Counted from the first letter of the stretch, positions 53,713-62,548 are shown. The stretch is 64,000 bases of DNA from Rhizobacter sp. Root1238 (GCF_001425825.1 NZ_LMDM01000012.1:145582-209581); one strand, 5' to 3'. The notes: a model not told the origin generated them from the letters alone. Numbers and translations: made by a program.

Positions 53713-54594
53713 CTATCCGGCGGGCCGCAGCCGCGGCCACAACAGGTTCAACGCCAGCCCCGCCATCACCAGCCCGGCAGCGACCAGCTTCCAGGCCGGC
53801 AGCGATTCGCCGAGCCACCATGACGATGCGGCCATGCCGAACACCGGCACCAGCAATGCCATCGGCGTGACGGTCGCGGCCGGGTGGCGCGCCAGCAGCC
53901 AGCCCCACGCCGCATAGCCGAACAGCGTGTTGCCGACCGACTGCCACAGCACCGAGGCCCAGGTCACTGCATCGGCCTGGCGCAGGCCGGCCTCGATCGC
54001 CGTGCTGCCTTCGAACCACCACGACAGCAGGAACAGCGGCGGCACCGCGAACGCGCTGGTCCACACGACGTAGGCCAGCATGTTCACGCGGCCCGCGGCG
54101 CGGCTGACGATGTTGCCGCCGGCCCACGACAGCGCGGCGAACAGCACCATCAGCACGCCGGCCACCGTGGTGTCGCCGCCGGTGTGCGAACCGATCACGA
54201 CGATGCCGGCCGCGGCCAGCAGCAACGCGACCCACTGGAACGGCCGCACCACTTCGCCGCTGCCGCGCATCGCGAGGCCGATCGTGAAGAACACCTGCGT
54301 CTGCACGACCAGCGACGCGAGCCCCGGCGTGATGTGGCCGCGCATCGCGAGGTACAGCACGCCGAACTGGCCGACGCCGATCAGCAACCCGTAGGCCGCG
54401 AGCTTGCGCCACGGCACCGCTGGGCGCGGCAGGAAGAACACCGCCGGCAGCAGCGCGAACGTGAAGCGCAGCGCGGCGAACAGCAGCGGCGGCAGGTGCG
54501 CGAGGCCGAGCTTGATAACGACGAAGTTGGTGCCCCAGACCGCGACCACCAGCAGCGCGAGGAAGAAGTGCCTGGCCGGCAAGGCTGCACTCAT
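53713..54594 (-). CDS. EamA/DMT-family exporter
   Basis: A 293-residue drug/metabolite transporter with ten membrane helices in two EamA repeats. The first repeat is FFLALLVVAVWGTNFVVIKLG and PPLLFAALRFTFALLPAVFFL; the second starts near residue 148, LVMVLFAALSWAGGNIVSRAAG by pattern, and ATVTPMALLVPVFGMAASS near 243. It may export an amino acid or metabolite (such as a purine or aromatic compound). The ATG overlaps the GGDEF gene's stop (ATGA). Substrate unknown. Confidence 0.88.
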   Translation of the reverse strand: MSAALPARHFFLALLVVAVWGTNFVVIKLGLAHLPPLLFAALRFTFALLPAVFFLPRPAVPWRKLAAYGLLIGVGQFGVLYLAMRGHITPGLASLVVQTQVFFTIGLAMRGSGEVVRPFQWVALLLAAAGIVVIGSHTGGDTTVAGVLMVLFAALSWAGGNIVSRAAGRVNMLAYVVWTSAFAVPPLFLLSWWFEGSTAIEAGLRQADAVTWASVLWQSVGNTLFGYAAWGWLLARHPAATVTPMALLVPVFGMAASSWWLGESLPAWKLVAAGLVMAGLALNLLWPRLRPAG

Positions 54595-55697
54595 GCGAGC
54601 ACCACCCGGTTGCGACCCGCGCCCTTGGCCGCGCGCAGCGCCTGGTCGGCGCGCGCGACCGTGTCGGCCACCGATTCGCCGGCCCGGTGCTCGGTGACGC
54701 CGGCCGAGAAGCTGACGTGGATCGGCGGCCCCTGCGCGTCGATCTGCATCGCGAAGATGCGTTCGCGCAGCCGCTCCAGCCCGAGCCGCGCGAGCGAGGC
54801 CCGGGTGTCCGACAGCAGCAGCAGGAACTGTTCGCCCTGCCAGCGCCCGAGCAGGTCGGAGATGCGGATCACGTTCAGCGCCTCGCGGGCGAAGCGCTTC
54901 AGCAAGCGGTCGCCGAACTCGTGGCCTTGCTGGTCGTTGATCTTGCGAAAGCCGTCGAGGTCGATCATCGCGATGCAGAAGGTGTAGCCGGAGCGCACGC
55001 CGCGCTGGCGCTCCTGCTCCATGAGTTCCTGCATGTGGCGGCGGTTGATCAGCCCGGTCATCTCGTCGCGGGTGGCGAGGTCCTGGATGCGCGCCAGCGC
55101 CGTCGACAACTCCTTCTTCTGCCGCCGCATGCGCTCGCGCAGGCGGCTGAGCTGCCCGGCCAGCACGGCGATCGCCGGCACCATGATCGCGATCATGATG
55201 AAGTGCCCCCATTCGACGGCCGGCTCGTAGGTGGCCGGATCGTGCCAGGCCATCGCGGCCATCGTCGCGCCGAACAGCACGACCGCGAACAGCGCGATGC
55301 GCATCACCTGGGCCGGCGGCAACGCATACATGCTGAACATGAAGATCACCATCAAGATCGGGAATGCACCGCCGCGACCCGCACCGGCCAGCGCGTAGCC
55401 GCCGGCGCCGCAGGCGATCGCGAACAGCATCTGCGGCTGCGTCAGCGCCGGATCGGGCAGCTTCAGGTTGAGGCCGCTGCGGATCACGCCGAAGAAGACC
55501 GCGAAGCCGCCGGCGAGCACCGCGCTCCACAGCGCCACCGGCCAGGCCGGCGCGAGGCCGGCGACCACGAGGTACTGCATGTTGAGCACGCTGCCGAGCA
55601 CCAGCAGCATCGCGACGCCGCATTGCACGAGCCGCAAGCGCTGCTTGGGTTCGGTGCCGAACACGCGGTCGGCGAGGGAGACGAGGACGGTCCGCAC
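54591..55697 (-). CDS. Membrane GGDEF-domain protein with degenerate active site
   Basis: A 368-residue protein starting at a GTG (55697), with six membrane helices in residues 25-185 (AMLLVLGSVLNMQYLVVAGL, FPILMVIFMFSMYALPP), a coiled linker and a GGDEF domain (RDEMTGLINRRHMQELMEQE near residue 210; IAMIDLDGFRKINDQQGHEF near 242). The signature is QGEQF at residues 287-291 in place of GGDEF, so the first Gly and the second acidic residue are changed while Glu289 and Asp246 remain. Catalysis is doubtful; it may bind GTP or act as a receptor. Overlaps the EamA gene. Confidence 0.88.
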   Translation of the reverse strand: MRTVLVSLADRVFGTEPKQRLRLVQCGVAMLLVLGSVLNMQYLVVAGLAPAWPVALWSAVLAGGFAVFFGVIRSGLNLKLPDPALTQPQMLFAIACGAGGYALAGAGRGGAFPILMVIFMFSMYALPPAQVMRIALFAVVLFGATMAAMAWHDPATYEPAVEWGHFIMIAIMVPAIAVLAGQLSRLRERMRRQKKELSTALARIQDLATRDEMTGLINRRHMQELMEQERQRGVRSGYTFCIAMIDLDGFRKINDQQGHEFGDRLLKRFAREALNVIRISDLLGRWQGEQFLLLLSDTRASLARLGLERLRERIFAMQIDAQGPPIHVSFSAGVTEHRAGESVADTVARADQALRAAKGAGRNRVVLA

Positions 55698-55748
55698 GGG
55701 GCGAGAGGTTAGCAGCCCCGCGGTCCCCGGTCGTCCCAGCTCATCGGT

Positions 55749-57035
55749 TCAATCGTTCCAGCGGGTCAACCCGAGTGCGCCCAGCACGGTCCCGTCGATC
55801 GCGGCGTCGCCCACCTGGCAGCGGTGACCGGGCAACGCCTGCGAGAGCAGCGCGAGGTAGGCGGCATTGCGTGCGAGCGGGCCTTCGATGACGACCGGCG
55901 ACGGGCCCGACAGGGCGCGCACCCGCTCGGCGGTCATCGCCGCGCAGTACTGCGCGGCCAGCGTGGCGCGCTGCACCGGCGTGAGCCGTTGCGGCGCTTG
56001 CGCGGTGATGTCGTCGCCATGGCAGACGATGCGGGGGTGGCCGCCATCGGCCGACGGCACGGCCTGGATGCCGGCCTCGGCGAGTGCGGGCAGGCACGCG
56101 AGGTCGGCCGCGTCGGGATCGGCACCGGCACACAAGGCCGCGTGGTCGCGCCCGCCCATGAAGCGCGCGGTCGGCACCAGGTCCTGCGCGACCGACACGT
56201 TGGCCAGCATGTCGGCCGACAGGTCGAGGCGATCGACCTTCCCGCCGCAGGCCATCACCACGGTCCAGGTGCCCGAGGTGACCAGCGTCATTTCCGGCGA
56301 GCGCCGCAGGTGGCGCGCAAGGCAGGCGTTGCTGTCGTGCACGCCGGCATGCACGCGGCAATCGCCCGGCAGGCCGAGCCGCTTCGCCAGCTCCGGGCGC
56401 ATGGGGCCGAGCACGTCCCACGCAGAGCGCAGCGGTGCGAAGCGCCGATCCCAGCCTTCGGCCCGGGCGAGGCGAGACCAGCTGCGTGCCACCGGCGCCC
56501 ACAGGTGCGTGTGGCACCCCAGCGAACTCGCCTCGCTCGCGGCAACACCGCTCAGCCGCCAGGCCCAGTACTGCGGGTATGGCAGCAGCGTGGTCGCCCG
56601 CGCAAACTCGCCCGGGCATTCGCGCGACAGCCAGTACCACGGCCGCGCCGCATTGAGGCCCATGGGCAGGTGAGGAGACAGCGACTCGCGCAGGTCGCCG
56701 ACGGCCTCGGCGTAGGCATCCCGTTGACCGTCGTAGGCATCGAACTCGTAGTCGACGATCGGCAGCACGAGGCCGTCCGCGTCGATCGCGGCGAAGGCCG
56801 CACCGTGGGTGCTGGTGACGATGCGATCGACGTGGAACTCGCTCGCCAGCGACGCGAGGCTGTCCCACAGCCACGCTTCGATGCCATCGGTATCGAGGGC
56901 CGCGTAGCCGGCGGGGGCCTGGACGCTCGCGTTGTCTCGCGTGCGGACGGCGAGGACGCGGTCGCTCGCGTCGAGGGCGCACAGCTTGACGTGCGTCTTG
57001 CCGATGTCGAGCACGACGGTGGCTTGGTGCTTCAT
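55749..57035 (-). CDS. rhaK: Rhamnulokinase-like FGGY carbohydrate kinase
   Basis: A 428-residue FGGY kinase. VLDIGKTHVKLCALDAS at the N-terminus, SSLGCHTHLWAPVARSW near residue 182, HAGVHDSNACLARHL near 244, and VTSGTWTVVMACGG near 268. The family includes rhamnulose and fuculose kinases; context with RhaI, RhaU and RhaSTPQ implies L-rhamnulose (forming rhamnulose 1-phosphate). In Rhizobium the kinase is also needed for transport. It is separated from the transporter genes by a 520-base gap with a palindromic element, so it may have its own promoter. Confidence 0.85.
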   Translation of the reverse strand: MKHQATVVLDIGKTHVKLCALDASDRVLAVRTRDNASVQAPAGYAALDTDGIEAWLWDSLASLASEFHVDRIVTSTHGAAFAAIDADGLVLPIVDYEFDAYDGQRDAYAEAVGDLRESLSPHLPMGLNAARPWYWLSRECPGEFARATTLLPYPQYWAWRLSGVAASEASSLGCHTHLWAPVARSWSRLARAEGWDRRFAPLRSAWDVLGPMRPELAKRLGLPGDCRVHAGVHDSNACLARHLRRSPEMTLVTSGTWTVVMACGGKVDRLDLSADMLANVSVAQDLVPTARFMGGRDHAALCAGADPDAADLACLPALAEAGIQAVPSADGGHPRIVCHGDDITAQAPQRLTPVQRATLAAQYCAAMTAERVRALSGPSPVVIEGPLARNAAYLALLSQALPGHRCQVGDAAIDGTVLGALGLTRWND

Positions 57036-57065
57036 GGTCGCGTGTCTGCTTCGGCGCGTCGCGCC

Positions 57066-57293
57066 GGGTGGCGGGATGCGCTGGGGGCTCGGCTGGGGCG
57101 GTCGGCCCTGGCGGGCCGACTCCACGGAGAAGATCGGCTTCGGGGGTGCATCGGCAAACTCCCTCCACTCACTTCGTTCGTTGTGGTCAAACAGTGCCGA
57201 TGAGTCAGTCCACGAAGCGCGCTGGCGCGCGCCACCCCCGAAACCAATCTTCTCCGTCGCCCCAGAAGTCGCCCCCAGCGCATCCCGCCACCC
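57066..57293. repeat. 228-bp composite inverted repeat (MITE-like)
   Basis: Outer arms of 23 bp (57066-57088 and 57271-57293) are perfect inverses; part of the left arm reads GGGTGGCGGGATGCG. Inner arms of 24 bases (57125-57148 and 57233-57256) match at 22 positions and include CGGAGAAGAT. A separate hairpin GTCGGCCC/GGGCCGAC lies at 57101-57120. A short spacer with no gene separates the halves. Confidence 0.75.
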
Positions 57294-57455
57294 GCCGCGA
57301 AGAACCAGCAGCGCTTGTTGGGGGCAAAAGACTGAAGTGATTGTTGAGCATGCGAGCGCCCGCACGCTTCGTCGGCCTGTTCAGTCTCTTTCGCCCTCAC
57401 GCAGAGAGCGGCGGGAGTTTCGGCGACGGGCCATGACACCAGCCGGCGGAGGGAA

Positions 57456-57481
57456 GTCTTCGCCCCGGGAGGGGCGAAGAC
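57456..57481. repeat. Perfect 11-bp stem hairpin near the end of rhaU
   Basis: GTCTTCGCCCC (57456-57466) pairs with GGGGCGAAGAC (57471-57481) around a GGGA loop. It is 75 bases past the rhaU stop on the minus strand. With no T-run it is not a standard terminator; it could protect the 3' end of the transcript. Confidence 0.6.
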
Positions 57482-57555
57482 CGACCCGTCCGGCGCACCA
57501 CAGCCTCCCCACCTGCGCCTTTGCGAGAGCCCCCGACAGACAACAAACCAGTACC

Positions 57556-57870
57556 TCATTCAAGATGAAACATCGGCTTCAAGTCGACGACGCAAGGCGC
57601 CGATGAAGGCTCGACCTCCATCAGCTCCGCCATCTCCGCCCACCACCGCTGCATCACCGGATGCAACGGCAACTCGTCCATCCGATGATCGGCAGCCCGG
57701 CGCAGCACCGCGAACAAGGCCAGGCTCTCCTCGTCGAGAAAGATGCTGTAGTCGCGCACGCCGGCCTCGTGCAGCAGGCTCGCCAGCTCCGGCCACAGCG
57801 CATCGTGCCGTCGCTTGTACTCGGCCGCGCAGCCCGGCTTCAGCCGCATCCGGAACGCAACCTGCTCCAT
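57556..57870 (-). CDS. rhaU: L-rhamnose mutarotase
   Basis: A 104-residue RhaU/RhaM family member that interconverts alpha and beta L-rhamnose. FRMRLKPGCAAEYKRRHDAL begins with the conserved His22, YSIFLDEESLALFAVLRR follows, and the C-terminus ends MQRWWAEMAELMEVEP with the tandem Trp characteristic of the family. Length is as usual (about 104). The ATG at 57870 overlaps the permease stop by one base (TGATG). Confidence 0.92.
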   Translation of the reverse strand: MEQVAFRMRLKPGCAAEYKRRHDALWPELASLLHEAGVRDYSIFLDEESLALFAVLRRAADHRMDELPLHPVMQRWWAEMAELMEVEPSSAPCVVDLKPMFHLE

Positions 57871-58835
57871 CACAGCAGCACCCGCGGGCCGCGCATCAGC
57901 CGCGGCAGCACCATCGAGACGATCAGCAGGATGCCGACGATCATCGCCATCACGATGCCCGAGATGTTCGCCATGCCGAGCGCGAAGGTGAACAGGCCCA
58001 GCAGCAGCGCCGCCAGCAGCACGCCGACGATGCTGCCGCGACCGCCTTCGATCGCGACACCGCCGAGGATCACCATCGTCACTGCGTCCAGCTCCCAGCC
58101 GAGCGCGATGTTCGGGCGCGTGCTGCCGATGCGACCGGTCAGCAGCACGGCCGCCAACGCCGCCATCAGGCCGGCGAACACGAACAACGCGAAGCGGTGG
58201 CGGTCGACCTCGATGCCCGAGAAACGCGAGGCGACGGGGTTCGCACCGATCGCCACCAGCCGGCGGCCGGTGACAGTGCGGTGCAGCAGCACGGCAACAG
58301 CCACCGCCATCGCCAGCAGGATCGCGAACTCGATCGGCACGATCAGCCACGGCAGGCCGACCAGGTCGCCGAGGTAGCCGTTGCCGAGCACCGACAGCGC
58401 GTCGGGGTAGCCGGTGATCGCCTGGTCGCCGAGCACCACCAGCGCGATCCCGCGGTACAGCGACAGGCTGCCGATGGTGACGACGATGGACGGCAGGCGG
58501 TATGCGGTGACGAGCCAGCCGTTCAGCGCACCCGCGGCCGCACCGGTGCCGAAGGCGGCCAGCAACATCAGCGGCAGGCCGGCGCCGGCCTTCATCGCGA
58601 AACCCATCGCCAGCGAACACAGCGACAGCGTCGCGGCGATCGACAGGTCGATCTCGCCGGCCAGGATCAGCAGCGCCATCGCGAGGGCGAGCAGCCCCTT
58701 CTCGCTGAAGTTGAAGGTGCTGTCGGCCAGCGCATACGGCGTCATGAAGCCGTCGATGCCGAGGCCGAAGCCGGCCAGCAGCAGCACCAGCAACGCGAGC
58801 AGCATGCGCTCCCACAATCCAAACGCGCGCGTCAT
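57870..58835 (-). CDS. rhaQ: Rhamnose ABC transporter permease
   Basis: A 321-residue BPD_transp_2 permease with eight or nine helices. ALLILAGEIDLSIAATLSLC near residue 56 is the LxAGIDLS-type motif; ALNGWLVTAYRLPSIVVTIG follows, and GWELDAVTMVILGGVAIEGG near residue 234 is the conserved late helix. It pairs with RhaP to form the channel. Start overlaps the RhaP stop (ATGA). Assignment to rhamnose rests on the operon and on RhaSTPQ order in Rhizobium. Confidence 0.88.
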   Translation of the reverse strand: MTRAFGLWERMLLALLVLLLAGFGLGIDGFMTPYALADSTFNFSEKGLLALAMALLILAGEIDLSIAATLSLCSLAMGFAMKAGAGLPLMLLAAFGTGAAAGALNGWLVTAYRLPSIVVTIGSLSLYRGIALVVLGDQAITGYPDALSVLGNGYLGDLVGLPWLIVPIEFAILLAMAVAVAVLLHRTVTGRRLVAIGANPVASRFSGIEVDRHRFALFVFAGLMAALAAVLLTGRIGSTRPNIALGWELDAVTMVILGGVAIEGGRGSIVGVLLAALLLGLFTFALGMANISGIVMAMIVGILLIVSMVLPRLMRGPRVLL

Positions 58836-59815
58836 GCGGGCACCTCCCGTCGTTCGAGAATCTGCCGGCCGCTGCGCCGCTGCGCACCGGCATTGACCGC
58901 GACCGACACCAGGATCACCAGGCCGGCGATCGCCTGCTGCCAGAATGGCGACACCTGGATCACCGGCAACGCGCCGTTGACGACGCCGATGAACAGCACG
59001 CCGAGCACCGCGCCCGCCACGCTGCCCACCCCGCCGCCGATGCTGACGCCGCCGATCACGCAGGCGGCGATCACCGTCAGCTCGTAGCCCGCCGCCAGCT
59101 CGGTGAACGCGATCGCGTAGCGGCCGACCCACAGCAACCCGGCCAGGCCGGCCAGCGCGCCCGAGACCGCATAGACCAGCAGCAACCGCCGCCGCAGCGG
59201 GATGCCGACATACGCCGCCGCGGTCGGGTTGCCGCCCAGCGCGTACAGCTCGCGCCCTTCGCGGCGCCAGCGCAGGAACACGGCCATCGCCAGCACCACT
59301 GCCGCGGCGATCCACACCAGCGCCGGCAGCCCCAGCCATTGCTCGCGCGGCAGGCCCTTGATCACCGGATGGATCTGGTGGTCGGAGATCCACGCGCCCT
59401 GGCTCGCGACGAAGATCGCGCCGCGGTAGGCCGACAAGGTGCCGAGCGTCACGACGATCGGCGGCAGCTCGAAGACCGTGATCAACCAGCCGTTGACGAG
59501 GCCGAGCAGCGTGCCGATCGCGATCGCCAGCAGCAGCAGCGGCACGACGCCAAGCTGCGGCAGCGCGCGCCCGGCCAGCGCGCACAGCATGCCGGTCAGC
59601 GCCAGGTTCGATGCGGCCGACAGGTCGACGCCGCGTGTCAGCAGCACCAGCATCTGCCCCATCACCAGGATCGCGAGGATCGCCGAATCGTTCGCGATGT
59701 CGAGCGCGTTGTGCCAGGTCAGGAACACCGGCGCGCGCGCACCGACGGCCAGCGCGATTGCGACGATGATCGCCAGCAGCACGATCTCGCGGTACCGATC
59801 CTTCAGGCCCTTCAT
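58832..59815 (-). CDS. rhaP: Rhamnose ABC transporter permease
   Basis: A 327-residue BPD_transp_2 permease. MGQMLVLLTRGVDLSAASNL (near residue 52) is the family motif, ELPPIVVTLGTLSAYRGAIF (near 114) follows, and AAGYELTVIAACVIGGVSIG (near 247) completes the conserved set. It forms a heterodimer with RhaQ, energised by RhaT. The start overlaps the RhaT stop by four bases. The designation P versus Q follows gene order. Confidence 0.88.
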   Translation of the reverse strand: MKGLKDRYREIVLLAIIVAIALAVGARAPVFLTWHNALDIANDSAILAILVMGQMLVLLTRGVDLSAASNLALTGMLCALAGRALPQLGVVPLLLLAIAIGTLLGLVNGWLITVFELPPIVVTLGTLSAYRGAIFVASQGAWISDHQIHPVIKGLPREQWLGLPALVWIAAAVVLAMAVFLRWRREGRELYALGGNPTAAAYVGIPLRRRLLLVYAVSGALAGLAGLLWVGRYAIAFTELAAGYELTVIAACVIGGVSIGGGVGSVAGAVLGVLFIGVVNGALPVIQVSPFWQQAIAGLVILVSVAVNAGAQRRSGRQILERREVPA

Positions 59816-61347
59816 GCCGCCAACTCCCGCAGTTCGAGCGGTGCCTGCGGCCGCGGCGGCGGCGCCAGGCCCGACGCGGCCGCGACGACCGCTTCCGCTT
59901 CGGCACCGTCGCGCGCGAACTCCGCCACCTGCCGGCCGCGCCGCATCACGATCACGCGGTGCGCCAGGTTCATCACCTCCGGCAGTTCCGACGACACCAG
60001 GATCACCGCCAGCCCCTGCGCGACCATCTCGCCGATCAGCTGGTACACCGCCTGCTTCGCGCCGACGTCGATGCCCTTGGTCGGCTCGTCGAGGATCACG
60101 ATGCGCGGGTCGAGCCCCAGCCACTTCGCGATCACCACCTTCTGCTGGTTGCCGCCCGACAGCCCCGCCATCGGCGTGTGCGGCGAACCGGTCTTGATCT
60201 GCAGCCGCTCGATCATCCGGCCGCACAGCGCCGATTCGCGCAGCGCCGACAGCCACGGCCCGCGCGCAAAGCGCGACAACCCCGCCAGGCTGATGTTGTG
60301 CTGCACCGAGAAGCTCAGGATGCCGCCCTGGCGCTGCCGCTCCTCGGGCACGTAGGCGATGCCGGCCGCGATCGCGTCGCCGGCCCGGCCCGGCTTGAAG
60401 CGCTTGCCGTCGATCTCGAACTCGCCGCGCGCGTCGGGGTTCAGGCCCATCAGCGCCAGCATCGCCTCGCTGCGGCCCGAGCCGACCAGCCCGTAGAAGC
60501 CGAGGATCTCGCCGCGCCGCAGCTCGAACGACAGGCCGTCGAACTCGCTCGGGTGCGACAGCCCACGCACCCGCAGCACCACCTCGCCGGGCGGCGCGGC
60601 GGGAGCGGGGTAGATCTGCTCGATCGCGCGGCCGGCCATCAGCTTCACCAGTTCGCGCTCCTCGGCCTGCGCGATCGCCCCGCAGCCCACCGACGCGCCG
60701 TCGCGCAGCACCAGCCAGCGGTCGGCCACCGCGAAGATCTCGTCGAACTTGTGGGTGATGAAGATCACGCCGACACCCTGCTCGCGCAGCGTGCGCACCA
60801 GCCCGTAGAAATCGCGGATCTCCTGCTGCGACAGCGCGGCCGTCGGCTCGTCGAGGATGACGACCGAGGCCTGCTGCGACAAGGCCCGCGCAATCTCCAC
60901 CAGGTGCCGCTCGGCCAGGCTCAGGTCCTTGACGAGCACCCCCGGCGCGAAGCGCGCGCCGATCTTCGCGAGCACCTGCGCCGCCTGCGCGTGCATCGCT
61001 GGCCAGTCGATGAACGGCCCGCGCTGCAGGTGCCGGCCGATGAAGATGTTCTCGGCCACCGACAGCTCGTCGAACATCACCGTCTCCTGGTGGACGGCGA
61101 CGATGCCGGCGGCCTGCGAGGCCTGCGCATGCGCGAAGCGCAGCGCACGGCCATCGAGTTCGATCGTACCCTCGTCCGGCTGCACCACGCCGGTCAGGAT
61201 CTTCACCAGCGTCGACTTGCCGGCACCGTTCTCGCCGACCAGCGCGAGCACCTCGCCGCGCTGCAGTTCGAGGTCCACGCCGCGCAAGGCATGCGTCGCC
61301 CCGTAGCGCTTGTGGATGCCGCGCAGGCGCAGCAGGGGTTCGCTCAT
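59812..61347 (-). CDS. rhaT: Rhamnose ABC transporter ATPase (two NBDs)
   Basis: A 511-residue RbsA/XylG-type ATPase with two tandem nucleotide-binding domains. First: GENGAGKSTLVKIL (near residue 35), LSLAERHLVEIARAL, VVILDEPTAALSQQE. Second: GLVGSGRSEAML (near 285, Walker A altered, G-S-G-R-S), LSGGNQQKVVIAKWL, IVILDEPTKGIDVGAKQ. The degenerate second Walker A is normal for this class. The ATG at 61347 is preferred; a GTG two codons upstream is not needed. It is separated from rhaS by a palindromic repeat array. Confidence 0.92.
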   Translation of the reverse strand: MSEPLLRLRGIHKRYGATHALRGVDLELQRGEVLALVGENGAGKSTLVKILTGVVQPDEGTIELDGRALRFAHAQASQAAGIVAVHQETVMFDELSVAENIFIGRHLQRGPFIDWPAMHAQAAQVLAKIGARFAPGVLVKDLSLAERHLVEIARALSQQASVVILDEPTAALSQQEIRDFYGLVRTLREQGVGVIFITHKFDEIFAVADRWLVLRDGASVGCGAIAQAEERELVKLMAGRAIEQIYPAPAAPPGEVVLRVRGLSHPSEFDGLSFELRRGEILGFYGLVGSGRSEAMLALMGLNPDARGEFEIDGKRFKPGRAGDAIAAGIAYVPEERQRQGGILSFSVQHNISLAGLSRFARGPWLSALRESALCGRMIERLQIKTGSPHTPMAGLSGGNQQKVVIAKWLGLDPRIVILDEPTKGIDVGAKQAVYQLIGEMVAQGLAVILVSSELPEVMNLAHRVIVMRRGRQVAEFARDGAEAEAVVAAASGLAPPPRPQAPLELRELAA

Positions 61348-61356
61348 TGCCACCCC

Positions 61357-61525
61357 CGTTCGGGCTGAGCCTGTCGAAGCCCGGGTGCCCTGCGCGCAGG
61401 CCCTTCGACAAGCTCAGGGCGGCCCTTCGACAGGCTCAGGGCGAACGGAATCTTCCATTCGGGCTGAGCTTGTCGAAGCCCTTGCTCGATGCGCGCCCAC
61501 CCTTCGACCAGCTCAGGGCGAACGA
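61357..61525. repeat. Palindromic repeat array between rhaS and rhaT
   Basis: About five units of the TTCGGGCTGAGC / CTTCGACAAGCTCAGGGCG type are arranged as two hairpin sets: one with arms at 61358-61382 and 61400-61446, the other at 61459-61481 and 61500-61525. They share sequence with copies A and B but not their exact layout. The array lies within the rha operon immediately after the binding-protein gene, as REP elements do after malE in E. coli. Confidence 0.9.
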
Positions 61526-61555
61526 ACAGGCGCTGTCCATTCATCGTCTTGATGC

Positions 61556-62548
61556 TCAGAAGAACTTCGCGAATTTCTCGACGTTGCCGGCGTCGTAGGT
61601 GAACGGTTCGGCCATCGCCGCCTCGTTGTTCGCGTCCAGCGCCACCGTGCCGACCCGGCCCAGCGACACCTTCTCGCCCGCCGCGCCCTTGGCCTTGCCG
61701 TGCACGAACTGGTGCGCCGCATACACCGCGGAGTAGCCGAGGTCGATCGGGTTCCAGATCGCGAACGACTTCACCGCGCCGCTCTTCACATGGCCGGCCA
61801 TCTCCGACGGCAGCCCGAGCCCGGTGACGAACAGCGCACCGACCTTCTTCTCGTCCTGCACCGCCTTCGCCGCGGCCGCGACGCCGACGGTGGTCGGCGC
61901 GACGATCGCCTTCAGGTTCGGGTAGCTCTTGAACAGGCCCTGCGCCTCGCGATAGCTCTTGTCGGTCTGGTCGTCGCCGTAGACGACGCTGACCAGCTTC
62001 AGCCCGGTGTACGGCGGCTTCGCGAGCACCTTCTTCATCTCGTCGATCCAGATGTTCTGGTTGGTCGCCTGCGCGGTCGCCGACAGCACCGCGATCTCGC
62101 CGTTGGCGCCGATCGCGTCCTGCGTCATCTTCACCAGCTTCTCGCCGATCAGCGCGTTCGACGACGGGTTCAGGTGCATCAGCCGGCCGTCCTTGCGCAC
62201 GCCGGAATCGAACGACACCACCTTGATGCCGCGCGCCATCGCCTTCTTCAGCGCCGGCACCAGCGCGTCGGGGTCGTTGGCCGAGATCACGATCGCCTTC
62301 ACGTTCTGCGCGATCAGCGAGTTGATGATCTCGATCTGCCCTTCGGCGGTCGCCTTGGCCGGGCCGGTGTAGATGATCTCGACGTCCTTCAGCTCCTTGG
62401 CCGCTTCCTGCGCACCCTGGTTGGCGGCATCGAAGAAGCCGTTGCCCAGGCTCTTGACGACCAGCGCGATCTTGTCGGCCGCCATCGCGCCCGGGGCGAA
62501 GGCCGCGCACACCAGCGCGGCCAGCAACACTTGCAGAGGTTTCTTCAC
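61556..62548 (-). CDS. rhaS: Rhamnose-binding periplasmic protein
   Basis: A 330-residue type 1 periplasmic binding protein with a signal peptide (KKPLQVLLAALVCAAFAPGA, cleavage after AMA). Motifs: LVVKSLGNGFFDAANQGAQE near residue 30, EIINSLIAQNVKAIVISAND near 72, KVVSFDSGVRKDGRLMHLNP near 109. It delivers rhamnose to RhaPQ. The start is GTG 62548 with GGAG ten bases upstream (CAGGAGAC); the longer frame to 62659 is not credible. Downstream lies the palindromic array, before rhaT. Confidence 0.9.
   Translation of the reverse strand: MKKPLQVLLAALVCAAFAPGAMAADKIALVVKSLGNGFFDAANQGAQEAAKELKDVEIIYTGPAKATAEGQIEIINSLIAQNVKAIVISANDPDALVPALKKAMARGIKVVSFDSGVRKDGRLMHLNPSSNALIGEKLVKMTQDAIGANGEIAVLSATAQATNQNIWIDEMKKVLAKPPYTGLKLVSVVYGDDQTDKSYREAQGLFKSYPNLKAIVAPTTVGVAAAAKAVQDEKKVGALFVTGLGLPSEMAGHVKSGAVKSFAIWNPIDLGYSAVYAAHQFVHGKAKGAAGEKVSLGRVGTVALDANNEAAMAEPFTYDAGNVEKFAKFF

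Larger units (their letters stand above)
57036..57555. other. 520-bp gap before rhaK with palindromic elements, no gene
   Basis: Open frames here are short and read through inverted-repeat sequence; none has a convincing ribosome site or protein match I recognise. The gap contains the composite inverted repeat at 57066-57293 and a perfect hairpin at 57456-57481. The rest (57294-57455 and 57482-57555) shows nothing I can name. The rhaK promoter may lie within it. Confidence 0.6.

Noticed and set aside
57036-57555. Short open frames across the rhaK gap
   Set aside because: They derive from the inverted-repeat element in both strands and lack ribosome sites or protein similarity.
58832-61411. 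An 859-residue minus-strand frame extending upstream of RhaP
   Set aside because: The extra N-terminal part runs out of frame through rhaT; RhaP begins at 59815 with its first membrane helix and an ATGA overlap.
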